Made by a program: the position numbers and the translations under genes. This document shows, in pieces, positions 21,594 to 33,940 of a stretch of 64,000 bases of DNA. Source of the stretch: Selaginella tamariscina (lineage: Eukaryota; Streptophyta; Lycopodiopsida; Selaginellales; Selaginellaceae). Location: NCBI GenBank assembly GCA_003024785.1, contig PUQB01000379.1, positions 157,695 to 221,694 of the forward strand, in the 5' to 3' direction. How positions within the stretch are numbered: the stretch's first letter is position 1; each line of letters begins with the position of its first letter. Under the pieces are notes generated by a model. The model saw nothing but the letters and a program-made list of their open reading frames with translations, made no database searches and was not told where the DNA came from.

Positions 21594-24242
21594 ATGAAGT
21601 TTCAGAAGCACCTTGAATGGCACATAGTGCCAGATTGGCGCGATGCATATTTTCAGTTACAAGCAGCTGAAGAAGGACCTGAAGAGATTGAAGGACGAAG
21701 AAGAACTGTTGACATTGTCTCCAAGGTCCAAAGTTGATGTCAACACACTTGACAGGCTCTGGGGAGCCTTAATTGTTGAAGACCATCGCAGCCTGAAGCT
21801 GAAAAGCATGTTTGAAACCGAAGCTAGCTGCGTCCAGTGGATTTATGGTAGGTAATGTTTTATTAATTTGCTTTTTGATGAAAATCGTCCAGGTAGTGCA
21901 CCAGAGGACTCTTCGCACTTACACATATGAAGAGATTTTCTATGAGACGGAGTTGCTTGGACCTTTCTCTGATGCTGAGCATGTGCGGAGTTTTTTTACC
22001 AAGCTTGATTCGCAGCTCAATATGATCAACAGTTTCTATAAGCACAAGGAGACCGAGTATGTTTACTATGCTCAGCAGCTAGAAAACCAGCTACACTTGC
22101 TGCTTGAGAGGCAAAGCCATCCTCCAGGTTTGACCTGTGCAAGGTTTTAATTACACCTAAACACTGATGTCCACAGACGTTCAAGTGAGTTCCACTCGTG
22201 CAATGAAGCTCTTGCGCTCTGGGTTTATGGAGTTTTATAGAAGCCTTGGACTTCTAAAGAGCTACAGCCTTTTAAACAGGACGGCTTTTGGAAAGATTCT
22301 CAAGAAGCATGACAAGGTACGCGCGCGCGCGCACACACACACTGAGTTTTACATGGTCGTATCCAGGTTACAGGAAAATGTGCATCAGAAACATACTTGA
22401 GGGCGGTTTTCATGTCTTACTTTTCAACTTCAGACAAGGTACCCGAGTTTTTTCTTTTTTTCTGTAGTGGCTTGCTTTATTCACGTTTCTTGCAGATACT
22501 GAGGATGATGGAGCATGTGAAATCTTTATTTACAAATTATTTCCTCAAGGGTAATAGTAAGAAAGCATTGGCATGTTTACAGCCGATGCGTCAGCGATCA
22601 ACCAGCATAAGCTTCGTCCTAGGTACTAATATAATAAAAAGGATTTCATATTCAAGCACACACATGTATGTGTATTTTTTCTTGGCCAGGGCTTTTCACT
22701 GGATGCTCTTGCAGCCTTATAATAACCTTCGTTCTATTGCTTACGCTGTTGCATAATGAGAGGTTTCCTCGTCTCCACATTGCATTCCCTATATTCAGGT
22801 TGCAAGATTAATTATGTATCTGGGTTCCCTTACAATATCTGGTTGTTTTCACAGTACGCTAGTGCTCTTCTACTACACATGTATGTGTACGCTTGTGATA
22901 TATATTTCTGGAGGAGGGCTAGGATAAACTACTCCTACATCTTCGAGTTTAACCCTCGGACAAACCTCAAGTGTCAAGAAGTCTTACTGCTGAGCATATT
23001 ATGTACCTTGTTTTGATTGCTTGCGTCCTTTTCTATCTCATAATGTATACTAGATCTGGGATGCTTTGGCAACGGTTTATTCCACTTGGTACACTTATAG
23101 TAAGCAATTAACATGTATCAACATGAACATTCTCATGACGATTCTTTTCATAAATACAGGTGCCGGCCTCACTTCTTGGCTGCCCTTTCAATGTTCTTTA
23201 TAAGCCAGAAAGGTTCATATTTCTGACGTCACTTGTGCGTATAGCATTTGCTCCTTTGTTCAAGGTAAACGAGGTGAACACTGTCGTCACATATAGTCTA
23301 ACTTCTGAAGCGACTTAGGTTGTTCTAGCGGATTTCTTCCTTGCGGATCAACTCACCAGCCAGGTGAGCGAAGTATAATCATTGAGGCTAAAAGAGTTTA
23401 AGTAAGGGATACCAGGTCATCGCTTTAAAGAACCTTGGGGTTACATTATGCTACTATGCTGGCAACTATTTTAGAACAGACAATGGCGCATGTGCTTCCA
23501 AGTTTTCTTTGCAGTATCCCCTGGCTGTGCTACCTTATTGGTGGCGTCTAATGCAGGTAAGCTTGTCAATGTTTTGATTATATATCGTGAGACTGCGTGT
23601 GCAGTGCATAAGAAGGTGGGTGGACATGAGAGATCCCGTCCAACTTACAAATGCAGGCAAATACTTGAGCGCTCTAGCGGCAATTGTTATGAAAATCACC
23701 TACAACTGGATGAGATCCTCAGTATGGAAAGGGATGTTTATAGCTTCTTCAGTCTTTGCTACTTCATATCATCTCTACTGGGACCTTGTCGAAGACTGGG
23801 GTCTCATGCAGAGAAGGTCAAGAAATCCTTGGCTGAGGGATCAGTTGATGGTCAAAAACAAGTGGTTTTACTACTTCTCCATTGTAAGGAACTGTGTGTA
23901 CTTATATAGAATGTGACTCACTGTGTGTGTGTGTGGGCAGATGATCAATACCGTGTTTAGGCTGCTGTGGTTGTTGTCATTATTCCATTTGGAGTTTGGG
24001 GTAACCAAGGGTATGGGTGTGGAGTTCATGCTGGGGGCCCTTGAAGTGATCAGGCGAGGATTGTGGAACTTCTTACGGTAAGTTTCAACGGTTGCTAAAT
24101 GCTTTGGGTATTCATGTTCTTCTCTTGTTGCGCATAAAGACTAGAGAATGAACACCTTAACAACGCTGGAAACTACAGAATGATTAAGGTGGTTCCATTG
24201 CCATTTGAAGACACAGAAATACTGCAAAACTCACTTTGGTAA
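21594..24242 (+). CDS. PHO1: PHO1/XPR1-like phosphate exporter (SPX + EXS)
   Basis: About thirteen exons: 21594-21847, 21897-22127, 22177-22316, 22365-22436, 22496-22622, 22690-22762, about 22855-23088, 23160-23264, 23319-23363, 23416-23556, 23605-23883, 23941-24077 and 24140-24242. The N-terminal SPX domain ([33 protein letters not shown]) binds inositol pyrophosphates. Hydrophobic segments follow, then the EXS domain (NIYFWRR-type [50 protein letters not shown]). PHO1 proteins export phosphate, classically into the xylem; that role is inferred. One extra base is needed out at about 21651, one appears missing at about 23010, and the junctions around exon 7 do not fit phase, so a clean protein cannot be read here. 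Base errors or young decay. Confidence 0.85.
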
Positions 24243-24635
24243 AGTGGAGAAGTGAGTTTTTTTGTATTAATGAATGTCTAATATATTTCACAGAATATTT
24301 TAAACTAACTATCCCAATTCAGAATTTTAAAGAATATTCTACACTTTGTAGAATAACATAATAGAATATTGTAAGGTTCCATGGTATATACTATGTATAT
24401 ATGCCACCTATACTCTACCATGGAGGTGCCATGTGGCATTAGGATTCAGGCACACTAATCTGGGCGCTAGCTAATCTAAGCACCATGATTTACTTGGCAC
24501 CAAGAGTGCTAATCCTGGCACAGACACTTAGTATAAATACCTTGTATGAGTCAGACTTAATCGAATCATATTTGGTATTCACACCTCTTTCATTGGTGGA
24601 GAAGTTGGGTAGTCCTTTTATGGCTTAGTTTTTTT
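24243..24635. other. Spacer, possible LTR remnant of element E
   Basis: AT-rich with repeated gaatatt words (24270-24370), an 8-bp inverted repeat CCATGGTA...TACCATGG (about 24379-24424), and a TATA box (tataaatac, about 24532) 100 bp before the gag relic. This would suit the promoter end of an LTR, but no TG...CA ends were fixed. Confidence 0.35.
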
Positions 24636-25589
24636 GTGTTCTTTTTGTATTCCTTTCCCTTTGTGTTCTTGTTCGTGATGGCAAACGAAGAAAGGTGGTT
24701 GCAGTTGTTTAATGCACTACAGTTGAGCATGGCGAATCAGACTGCTCTTTTGTGGGAAATTCATCAAAATGCAACAGAATGCCAGTATGCCATAGAGTCC
24801 CAATCCACACCTTTTGGGTTCAAATCCACGTGTTCGTCTAGAGTTCTTCAAGGGGGAGGTTGGAGCATACGTGTACCATTGGTGAGAACACTTTCAAGGG
24901 ATTGCTGACTACCATGGATGGTTTAAATCCCAACGGTTGCGAGAGTTCCCAACGTGTTTGCAAGGACTTGCCTTGAAATGGTACAATGGTGTCCCCGTTC
25001 TTGATTGACAAGATTGGAACATCTTGTCCCAGCGGTTCAAGCAAGCTTTTGGTAAGCATGAGGATTCCACTGCAGCTTTTTGTGAGCTTCACGACTTGAA
25101 GCAAGTGTCAGGAGAGATCGTTCAATGATTCAGGATCAAATTTCAGAACTTGGTCAATCATGCGAATCCAAGTATGACATAACGGGTACAGTTGGGCTTG
25201 TTGTGGCCGGCTCTTCGCCTTGATTTGGCTGGCTTGGTGGAGGGATTTGGTCCTTCGACTATGGAGGAGGCCTTGTGGATTGCACAACGATTTGAGAACT
25301 CGTTGGGTGTAGCACAACGTGTGTATCCTGTGCCGGCACCTATTCTTGGAACTTCTTCGACATTCGATCCTGTTTCGATGTAGGTGGGTGCTGTTCAGAT
25401 GGAGGACACGTGCTCAAGCTGCAGGAGGAGCCAAGGCCAAGTTGCTGGTTGGCGTGGTCGTGGGCGGAACATTCAATGTTATGAGTGCCGAAGTTGGGGA
25501 CATGTTTCATGAGCATGTGCAAATCGACATTGAGACTGCAGAAGAAGTTGAGATGCTTCCTCAACCAGAAAATGAGGAGTAGTGCATGG
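24636..25589 (+). pseudogene. gag relic of gypsy element E
   Basis: Broken reading frames resemble retrotransposon gag: a start-like MANEERWLQLFNALQLSM, then CELHDLKQVSGEI and LLWPALRLDLAGLVEGF, and a CCHC knuckle (CYECRSWGHVS, stop, AC) near 25476-25520. The segment is cut at 25589 by the LTR of element B. RNase H and integrase pieces of a similar + strand gypsy element reappear at 44392-47625, so it may be the 5' end of the same element into which B inserted. Confidence 0.6.
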
Positions 25590-26512
25590 TGTTAGAGTTT
25601 TTACCTGGTGCCACAAAGGCGGCTTGCCATGTGCCAACCCTGGAATCCTCTCTTTGAAAACCCCACGGAATCTAGTAAAGTAATCCGTATTAGGAACTCA
25701 ACCCTTAGGAACTTAAGCCCTTAGCTAACCAAGTCCACGAACGAGGCTCACCTTGTGAGTTAGGACATGTAGACTAGCTGAGCTACATGTATCGTTCCTA
25801 GCTTGGCGTGGTTGAGGCGGTCGAGGCAAGGCCTCAACCACTAGTTCTGTGGAACATGAATTTGGGCAATGCCTTTTGAGCGTGTGAGTAGGTTTTCGGG
25901 CCAAGGAATCTGACTAACTCCTTGGAAGTAATGTACCCCTGTCACAAAGGCGTGATCCTGCCAACAATAAGGATAGTCTAACCCAAAGGTGGGACGTACC
26001 CCTGTCGTGTGGAAGTTAGGGCGGCACAACAGAGGGTTGCGCCTTGACGACACAAGAAAGCCTCACTACATATACTTTACCTTATTTATGTGACAAACCC
26101 CCCCCGGCCCTGTTTTCCTAAGTGAGTAAGTGGGCTAGCACGGAAATGCCAGCCCTCAGAGAAAATGAGTTGTCCTAACCTAACCATAAACCTAACCCCT
26201 AGGGGGGGTTTAGGACAACCCTAGGGTTAGGTCAACCCTAGGGTGTCCCTAACCCTTTTTTGACAAGCTATACTTTAACGAAAAACCTACATTGGAATGT
26301 CAAACCGGAGGAGAGTTTTCTAGAAGGTAACTTCTAGCTTTGCCTAGAGTTTCCTGAAAATACCTAATGACACCCAGCCGGACCATCACTAGATACCCAA
26401 GTGCACTAAACGGGCATGTTTCCTACTACATCTAGGGTTTGTTACACAACTCGGTAAATAACAACAATCAAACCTCAAAGTAAAGGGTCGAGTCATAGTA
26501 AAAACTATGACA
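25590..26512 (-). repeat. 3' LTR of element B (type I)
   Basis: 923 bp, from TGTTAGAGTTTTT to ACTATGACA on the + strand. It matches the 974-978-bp LTRs of D across its length with small indels. The gene-strand 5' end (TGTCATAG) is shared with the longer type II LTRs; the other end (acctggtgccacaaagg) is not. Confidence 0.85.
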
Positions 26513-26574
26513 CACTCCTCGCCTTTGAAAATGTCAACGTCCTCGTTGACGTCTAACTTCAAGACTAGACTAGG

Positions 26575-28183
26575 TGTCAGAGTTTTAACCCAAAGGGCAA
26601 CACGTGGCATCACGTGGCTGCCAGGTGGCCATTCGGCGTCATCACCCTGTGTGAGCAACGCTAAGTTTCCCAGAACAACCCCAACGACCCCTAGGGTTAG
26701 ACTCCAATGCCCAAGTGGACATGAGACTTAGGGTTTAGCCTAAGTCTCCCTAGAATGTCTGCCCCAGAACTTGAGGGATAACCCTAGTTGACTTAGGTTT
26801 AGCCTAAGTCCCTAGAGTGTCTACTCCCAAAACCCTTGAGGGATAACCCTAGTTGACTTAAGGTCTTGCCCTAGAAGACCTAGACAAGCTCATGCCCTAA
26901 CCCCCATCAAGGAGACGTGTGTTCCACACATACCCCTGGACAAGCTAAGGCATCGTCATTACCCTTGAGGAATCACCCTCATGGGAGTACAACCCTTTAG
27001 GGCGACAAGGGGTACCCTGAATCACAAAACCCCTAAGGGTTTGAGTGGCCAGTTATACCTTAGACCTAGGGCTAGTACTTAGTGAGGACACGAGTGTGTG
27101 CCGTAGGCAGACACGAGTGTTCTACTAAGCAAACTCCCTAAGGCTAGGTTTGGGATAACCCTAAACACATGACCTTGCGAGTGCCTTACGAAAGGGCTCC
27201 TGCTAACATGTTTAGGTTGTTCAACCCTTGAATTCCAAGGAAAACAACTCCCCCCTAGCCAAGTGTGCCAAAGCACACCTAGTTATGAGACAACCTCCCT
27301 TGAGCGGATGCCCAAGGCTTAGCACCCTAGTGCAAGCACAAGCATGTCTGTTTGCTAAGTATCCAACCCCTTAAGCCCATGACATAACCCCAAAGGGCGT
27401 GCCTCAGGTTGTACATGTGACGTTTAGCCCAGTGTCACATCTCCATGTGACACTCGATGTGGGCTATCATGCCATAGCCCTTAGATTCAAGAGTTGCACC
27501 AAGTGCCACAAACGTGGCTCCTAAATGCCAACTCTAGAACCCTCAATTATCCCTCAAGACTCGGTAAGGAAACCTGTCAATCAAGAACCCACACCCACAG
27601 TTGGACAAGGACACGATGCCTGGTTAGTTGAGTGTTGCTCCTAGCTTGACGTGGAGGAGGAGGCTGGAGACAAGCCTCAACCTTTGCTCTTGGAACGTGC
27701 ATCCCACAAGTCCTCCAGGCATGGATTCAACGTTAAGGGTAAGCTACCCCGAAGGTGGGACGTACCCCTGTTGTCTAAGTTAGGGCGGTACAACAGAGGG
27801 TTGTACCTTAACGACACAAGCTGAAGCTTGCACCGGCAGAAGAGCAACGAACTCATCATGAACCCAGGAGCTCTCCCATATACTCTACCTTATTTATGTG
27901 ACGGAGCCCCCCCCCCTTGTTTTCCTATATGAGTAAGTGGGTGGCACTGAAATGCTAGCCCTTAGAGAAAATGAGTTGTCCAAACCTAACCCTAAACCTA
28001 ACCCCTAGGGGGGGTTTAGGCGTGGGGTTAGGTCAACCCTAGAGGTGTCCCTAACCCTTATTTTGACAAGCTATACTTTGCAAAAAACCCTAACCTGGAA
28101 CGTCAAAATGGGGGAGAGTTTTCTAAATGGAAGTGCTAGCTTCGCCTAGAGTTTCTTGCAAATACCTAACGACACCCGGCCGG
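26575..28183 (-). repeat. 3' LTR of LARD-A, first segment
   Basis: Start of the left type II LTR. It is interrupted at 28183 by C2 and resumes at 34607-34733. It is about 50 bp shorter overall than the 5' LTR through scattered small deletions. Confidence 0.85.
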
Positions 28184-28852
28184 TGTCAAGCCACGATCCA
28201 GGAACCAGGAAGAGAACAGGATTCCAAGGACATGAAGGCTTGACTCAGGAACAGGACCGAGAGCAGGACAGGAACTAGGAATAGGAACAGGACGGATCTA
28301 GAAGCAAGACAGGATCAGGATAGGATCCGGGAGCAAGACAGGAAAGCACAGGATAGGATCCGGGAGCAAGACAGGAACAGGACAGGATCCCGGAGTAGGA
28401 TAGGATCCAGGAACAGGACAGGAAATAGGAGCGAGACAGGAACATGACAGGAAACAAGACAAGAACAAGACAAGATAAGATTGATCGTAGTAAGACTGGT
28501 GTTGATAGTAACTGATTGTACAACAATTAGGTCGGAGCTTTTATGCTCACAACTCCAAGAGCTAATCTAGGCATGCATGCAAAAGTGGTTGCATGCATGC
28601 AAAAGTGATTGCATGCATGCAGAGGCTAAGATGAGTCCACATGTCCCTTATCCTCTAGGCATATCCTATGGCATATCCTGTAGGAATATCTTGTAGGAAT
28701 ATCCTGCAACCGAATCCTGTGTCCGGAATCCTGGTAGGAATATCCTGTAGGAAAATCCTGCAACCCATATCCTGTATCCGGAATCCTGTAGGAAAGTCCT
28801 GCAACCCATGTCCTGTATCCGGAATCCTGTATTCTGTATCGGGGTCGTGACA
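28184..28852 (-). repeat. 3' LTR of C2
   Basis: Gene-strand start TGTCACGACC. Left of the TATA box (gene strand cataaaag, about 28537-28544) lie three near-identical units with CATGCATGC (28572-28622). The U3 start is an array of ACAGGAT words, and R/U5 is full of TCCTGTC/CTTGTC words. Confidence 0.92.
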
Positions 28853-28863
28853 GCACCTCCTCC

Positions 28864-31800
28864 CTAAAGACGAGTTCCACGAGTCTTGGGACCTGGTTTA
28901 GCAGGATAATGCCGATGGAAGGCAGCAACCTTGGAAGAAGCATGGAGTAAGTTGGATGCAGGTTCCCAAGTGCGATCAGTAGGCAGGTACCCTTTCCAAT
29001 CCACCAAGTATTGGAGTTGGTGACGATGAAGACGAGAGTCAAGGATGGCTGCGACTTCGTACTCAGGTTCCGTGTCAATGACCACAGGGGGGGAGGAGAA
29101 GAAACACGACCGGGAAGAGAAGAAGGATGATACGGCTCCAACAAAGAGGTGTGAAACACAGGATGAAGTTTCACCGTGGATGGTAACTCGAGTCGGAAAG
29201 CTACAGGATTTACCTCCGCCACGATCCTATAAGGGCCCAATCGTTGAAAATCCAACTTAGAAGAAGGCCTGTTGGTGCGAATGTGTCGACGAAGAAGCCA
29301 CACGAGATCACCAATCTTGTATGCAGGTGCCGGCTGACGGTGAGCATCAGCATGATGCTTGTATCGTTCCTGTGCCTGTTGAAGATGAACCTGGAGATCA
29401 TCCTGTACCTGCCGAAGATGCTGAAGACGATCCTGTACTGCAGGAGCGGAAGAAGGAGAAGCGGGAGGAGCAAAGTCAAAACGTGGATGGTGGCCTGTAA
29501 GAGCAAAGAAAGGTGTCTGTCCTGTAGATGCGTGGATGGAGTTGTTGTAGGCAAACTCGCCATTGGAAGGAGGTCCAACCAGTTGTCCTGCTGGTAACTG
29601 ATGAAGCAACGAAGATACTGTTCTAAGGTCTGAATTGTGCGTTCGGACTGCCCATCGGTTTGTGGGTGATATCCTGAAGAAAGATCCGCTTTGACCTGTA
29701 GACTCCGAAGAAGCTCTCGCCAAAACTTGGACATGAATTGTGGACCTCGATCGGAAACAATGCTCTCAGGAAGACCATGATGTCGGAACACCTCGCGGAT
29801 CACCAACTCGGCAGTTGTCTGACCTGTAGCTGTCTTGTTGCAGGGTAGGAAATGAGCCTGCTTGGTGAAACGGTCAACCACCACAAGAACTGCATCAAAT
29901 CCACGAGAAGGAGGAAGATCTGTGAGGAAATCCATAGAAATGGATCTCCAAGGAGCAGACGGAACAGGAAGAGGACGAAGAAGACCAGAGGGTGCATGAT
30001 GAGGCATCTTCGACCTGCTACAAGTGTCACAACTCCGTACAAACCTCTCCACAAAACCTCGCAACCCAGGCCACCAATAGTTGCGAGTCACCAACTCCAC
30101 TGTCTTGGCCACACCAAAATGTCCTGTAGCCGGGGTATCATGACAATCCTGTACCACACGAGTCCTGGAAATACCAACAGGAACGTACAGGAGACCTTCC
30201 CGGTACAGGAGTCCATCCTGTATGGTGAACAGGTTGTAGTCTGGACGGGAACTGGAGGAAGAGGAACTTGCAACGTCAGGATGAATGTGTGAGAACACAT
30301 TCTTTGCCAAGTCGTCTGTAGCCAACTGCGAACGGACGTCCTGTAGGAGTGTTGAATTTGCTGGAGCCTGATGAACCTGCAGTGCCGCAAGCCGGAAACG
30401 ATCAGGACCCAACAACACTTGCCTTTGACCGTCAAATGCAGGATCGCCCGGGCTTGGTGCAAGGTAAGAGCGCCTAGACAATGCGTCCGCCTTGCCATTC
30501 CGAAAGCCGGGCCTGTAGACGATGACGAAGTCAAAACGTGATAGGAACTCTGCCCACCTAGCCTGTCGCCGACTGAGGACCCGAGCCGTTTGAAAGTACT
30601 CCAGGTTCTTGTGATCCGTAAGAACTTGTACAGGATGTGCAGCACCTTCCAGGAAATGCCGCCACTCCTCAAACGAATCCACAATGGCCTTGAGTTCCTT
30701 GTCATGAATCTCGTAGTTGATCTCCGCCGACAGGAACTTACGAGAGTGAAAAGCTACAGGATGAAGCAACTTGTCCTCTCCAACTTGCGATAGACGGATC
30801 CTACTGCAAAATCCGAGGCATCTGCTTCAATGAAGAAAGGATGAGAAGGGTCAGGATGTGCTAAAATCGGAGCTGTCGTGAAAACGTCCTTGAGTGTTGT
30901 GAACGCGTGTTCCGCCTTGTCGGACCAAGAGAAAAGTCCTGTGCGCTTGGTGAGTTCTGTGAGTGGAAGTACACGCTTGGAGAAGTCCTGTATGAACCGC
31001 CTGTAGAAGTTTGCAAAGCCAAGGAAACATTGTACATCTCGTACCGACTTGGGCCTCTCCCACTCCACGATGGTCTTCACCTTGTGCATGTCCATGGAAA
31101 CGCCAGCAGGAGAGACGATGTAGCCCAAGAACTCCACCGAATCCCTATCGAAAAAACACTTCTCCAACTTCGCGTACAGGCCATGCTCGCGAAGCCGCTC
31201 TAAAACTAGTCGTACATGCTTGTCATGTGCCGCCTGGTCCTTGGAGAAAATCAAGATGTCGTCGAGGTAGATCACCACAAACTGGTCCAAGAAGTCACGG
31301 AAAATGTCGTTCACCATGTGTTGGAATACAGCTGGGGCATTGGTAAGGCCGAAAGGCATTACCGTGTACTCAAAATGTCCATACCTTGTACGAAAGGCAG
31401 TCTTCCACTCATCGCCGGGACGAATCCGTACAAGGTTGTAGGCTCCTCGTAAGTCGATCTTCGTGAACACCTTTGCTCCTCGCAGCCGATCGAGAAGTTC
31501 CGGGATCAATGGCAACGGGTACCGATTCCGAATGGTGACTTGATTCAAACCCCTGTAGTCCACAACCAAACGTAAACTCCCATCCTTCTTCTTGACAAAG
31601 AAGATAGGAGCTCCTGCAGGGGACTTTGAGTGACGAATGAAGCCGGATGCCAAGTTGTCCTCGATGTACTGACGAAGAACCTCCAACTCTGTGGGTGACA
31701 ATGCATAAATCGGTCCGAATGGTGGAGTCTTTCCTTCCGCAAGATCAATAGGACAGTCGTAGGACCTGTGAACAGGAAGAACTGCAGCCTTGTGCTTGTC

Positions 31801-32890
31801 AAAAACGTCCTTAAAGTCGTGGTACTTGGATGGTAGGGAAGAAGGAGGAGAAGGAGAAGGAGAAGGAGAAAAAACAGGGGAGTCGGATACAGGAAAGGTA
31901 GAAGAGGACGTAGGAGTTACTTGAAAGGCAAAAAGGTGGAAGGGAGCAGGATCAGTGGCGAGTTCATGCATGGTAGTGGTAAGAACTCGGAGAGGAGAAG
32001 GAGGGAGCTGTGACTGAAAAAGAGGAAGGATCTTGGGGGATGGAACAGAGCAGGGTAACAGAGAAGCAGAGGAACAGAAAGAAGCAGGATTGGAAAAAAC
32101 CTGTGTGGGTTGATGAGTGTACAGGATTGGAAGAATCCTGTACAGGAGTCCGTGGTTGCGCAAGAGTGGAAGAAGCCTGCGAATGTGCTGACGAATCAAC
32201 AGGAGGTGGATCCTGTTGAGGAGGAACCTTCGACACTGATACAGGATTGGAAGAACCCTGTACAGGACACCGCAAACTTACAGGAGTGGAGAGAGCCTGG
32301 ATGTGCTGAGGAACTGACATGAGGTGAATCCTGTCGAGGAGGAGTCTTCAACACTGGTACAGGAACAGGCACGGTCAATCCTGTAGCTTGTACTGCCTCA
32401 GATACTAAGGATGTATCCTGCACGCAGGAAGGTACAGGATTGATCCTAGCAGTTGGAGAGGAAAACGTGAGCGTCCTAGACCTCCAGTCGATCTGCGGAT
32501 TTGCAACAACGAACCATGGCATGCCCAAAATGATGGGAGTCGACCGAGTCTTGATCAAGTTGAAGGAAATTGAACAGTTGAATGTGCCATACCTGCAGGA
32601 GAGAGGTTCGGTAGCATGGGTAACTGCACCAGAAGCAATTAGACGCCCATCGGCCACCTCTACAGGAACTGCACGCTTCAACTTCACCACCGAAATGCCA
32701 TGTTGAGTTGCAAACGTGTCATCCATGAAGCATGCATTTGCACCAGTGTCTAACAAGGCAAACTCCATGAGCTCTCGATTATTAAGATGAATGTGTACAG
32801 GAAACTTAAGTGACGGGATGGTATGAGCAGCACCAATGGAGCCTGCACCTACGTCCAACTTCGCGGCTCCTAGACGAAGTGGACATTGGA
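28864..32890 (-). pseudogene. pol: pol of C2 (PR-RT-RH-INT-chromodomain), a few frameshifts
   Basis: Protease at 32196-32858 has the active site LLDTGANACF. A Ser/Pro-rich linker with repeated [18 protein letters not shown] units follows. RT (30754-32199) has [18 protein letters not shown] and the catalytic YLDDIL. RNase H has EADASDF and [16 protein letters not shown]. Integrase (29210-30769) has an HHCC finger ([16 protein letters not shown]) and the DDE core ([28 protein letters not shown]). A GPY/F-type module and a chromodomain (YLVDWKGYLPTDRTWEP) close the protein at 28864. Frameshifts lie near 32290, 32200, 30795, 29560 and 29085, so as printed it is not one open frame. Homopolymer base errors could explain some of them. 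Confidence 0.88.
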
Positions 32891-33847
32891 GTTTTCCGAC
32901 TGAACTTCAGCTTCAACTTCACGCGTCTTGAAGTTCCTGGCTTTAATAGGACAATCTGCCACCTTGTGTCCTGCTCCACCACAATACAAGCACAGGTTCT
33001 CACTGCGACGACGTTGCTTCTCGGCAGCGGAAAGAGAGCCACGCTTGGATTTCTCAACCTCCATAGGAACTACTCCAGAAGGTGGTGCAGGAACATGTAC
33101 CACAGCTGCAGGATTGGTTTGCAGGAACTGTTGACGGGATCTTTCCTGACGACGCTCGAACAAACGGTTGTCGCAACGAACAGCTTGTTGCATGATCTCC
33201 GCTAATGTTTGGGCATCCGGTAACGTAAGGAGAAGGTCCTTCACGTCGTCCCTCAACCCAAAACGGAAGTGTTCGATCAATGCAGTCTCGTCCCATGGAA
33301 TGTTCGTGCAAAGTTGCTGAAATTCGGATGCATAGACGGAAGCTGGTCGGGATCCTTGAGTGAGCTTCCGTAACTTCGTGCATGCAGAACGGTACTTATC
33401 AGGATCTCCAAAACAGGCTTCAAAGGCAGCCACGAAACCTTCAAAGTCTTCCATCAATGGATCGTCACGCTCCAGCAAGGGGGCAACCCAAGCCCGTGGA
33501 GATCCACTTAGTAAGGATGCCAAAAGACCCACCTTTTGAGCATCAGTCGAGTAGCGCCGTGGTTGCATACGGATCAAGAGCCGGATCTGATTCAGGAAAC
33601 CTTGGAAATCGGCACGATTACCACTGAACTTCTCTGGCATGCTAACCTTCGGCTCCGAAGAAAAGTTTGATGAAGAGGGAACCACCGATGCCTGGGAGAG
33701 AGCCTGCGCAGCAGCCTTGGAGGATGCATCAGCAGCTGCATGTGCCGCAGTGGTGGAACCTTGCAGGTCGGTGACCACTTGGCGCAAAGTGGCCAGCTCA
33801 TGAAGTAGCATTTGGTGCTCGTGTTGAAAACGCTCAAAATCAGCCAT
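32870..33847 (-). CDS. gag: Gag of C2
   Basis: An intact frame of 325 aa from ATG 33847 (MADFERFQHEHQ), about 90 bp inside the 5' LTR. The first 70 residues form a coiled-coil-like helix. A Ty3-type capsid region follows (YRSACTKLRKLTQGSRPASVYASEFQQL), then one CCHC zinc knuckle (CLYCGGAGHKVADC) near residues 290-303, preceded by a basic stretch (KQRRRSENL). The frame ends in TAG at 32870. The protease frame overlaps it in the -1 position, so frameshifting could join them, although no classical slippery heptamer was recognised. The alternative is a small lesion at the junction. Confidence 0.9.
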   Translation of the reverse strand: MADFERFQHEHQMLLHELATLRQVVTDLQGSTTAAHAAADASSKAAAQALSQASVVPSSSNFSSEPKVSMPEKFSGNRADFQGFLNQIRLLIRMQPRRYSTDAQKVGLLASLLSGSPRAWVAPLLERDDPLMEDFEGFVAAFEACFGDPDKYRSACTKLRKLTQGSRPASVYASEFQQLCTNIPWDETALIEHFRFGLRDDVKDLLLTLPDAQTLAEIMQQAVRCDNRLFERRQERSRQQFLQTNPAAVVHVPAPPSGVVPMEVEKSKRGSLSAAEKQRRRSENLCLYCGGAGHKVADCPIKARNFKTREVEAEVQSENSNVHFV

Positions 33848-33925
33848 GATCTAGGAAAGAAAAAAGGAGGAAAATGAAGGAAAGGAATCAAGAAAAAGGT
33901 AGCTGGAAAACGGAGAACTATGAAG

Positions 33926-33938
33926 CAGTTACTATCAA
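33926..33938 (-). promoter_or_regulatory. Putative self-priming primer-binding site of C2
   Basis: On the gene strand TTGATAGTAACTG begins 2 nt after the 5' LTR. It is a perfect 13-nt complement of CAGTTACTATCAA, which starts 30 bp downstream of the TATA box in the same LTR (34254-34266). No TGG-type tRNA site is present at this place. Confidence 0.7.
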
Positions 33939-33940
33939 AC

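Noticed and set aside
26160..26260. Interstitial telomere or chromosome end
   Set aside because: The CCCTAA-like words are degenerate and recur at the same place in every LTR copy.
33851..33940. A hidden tRNA primer site further inside C2
   Set aside because: No TGG followed by a recognisable tRNA 3'-end complement was seen between the LTR and gag.
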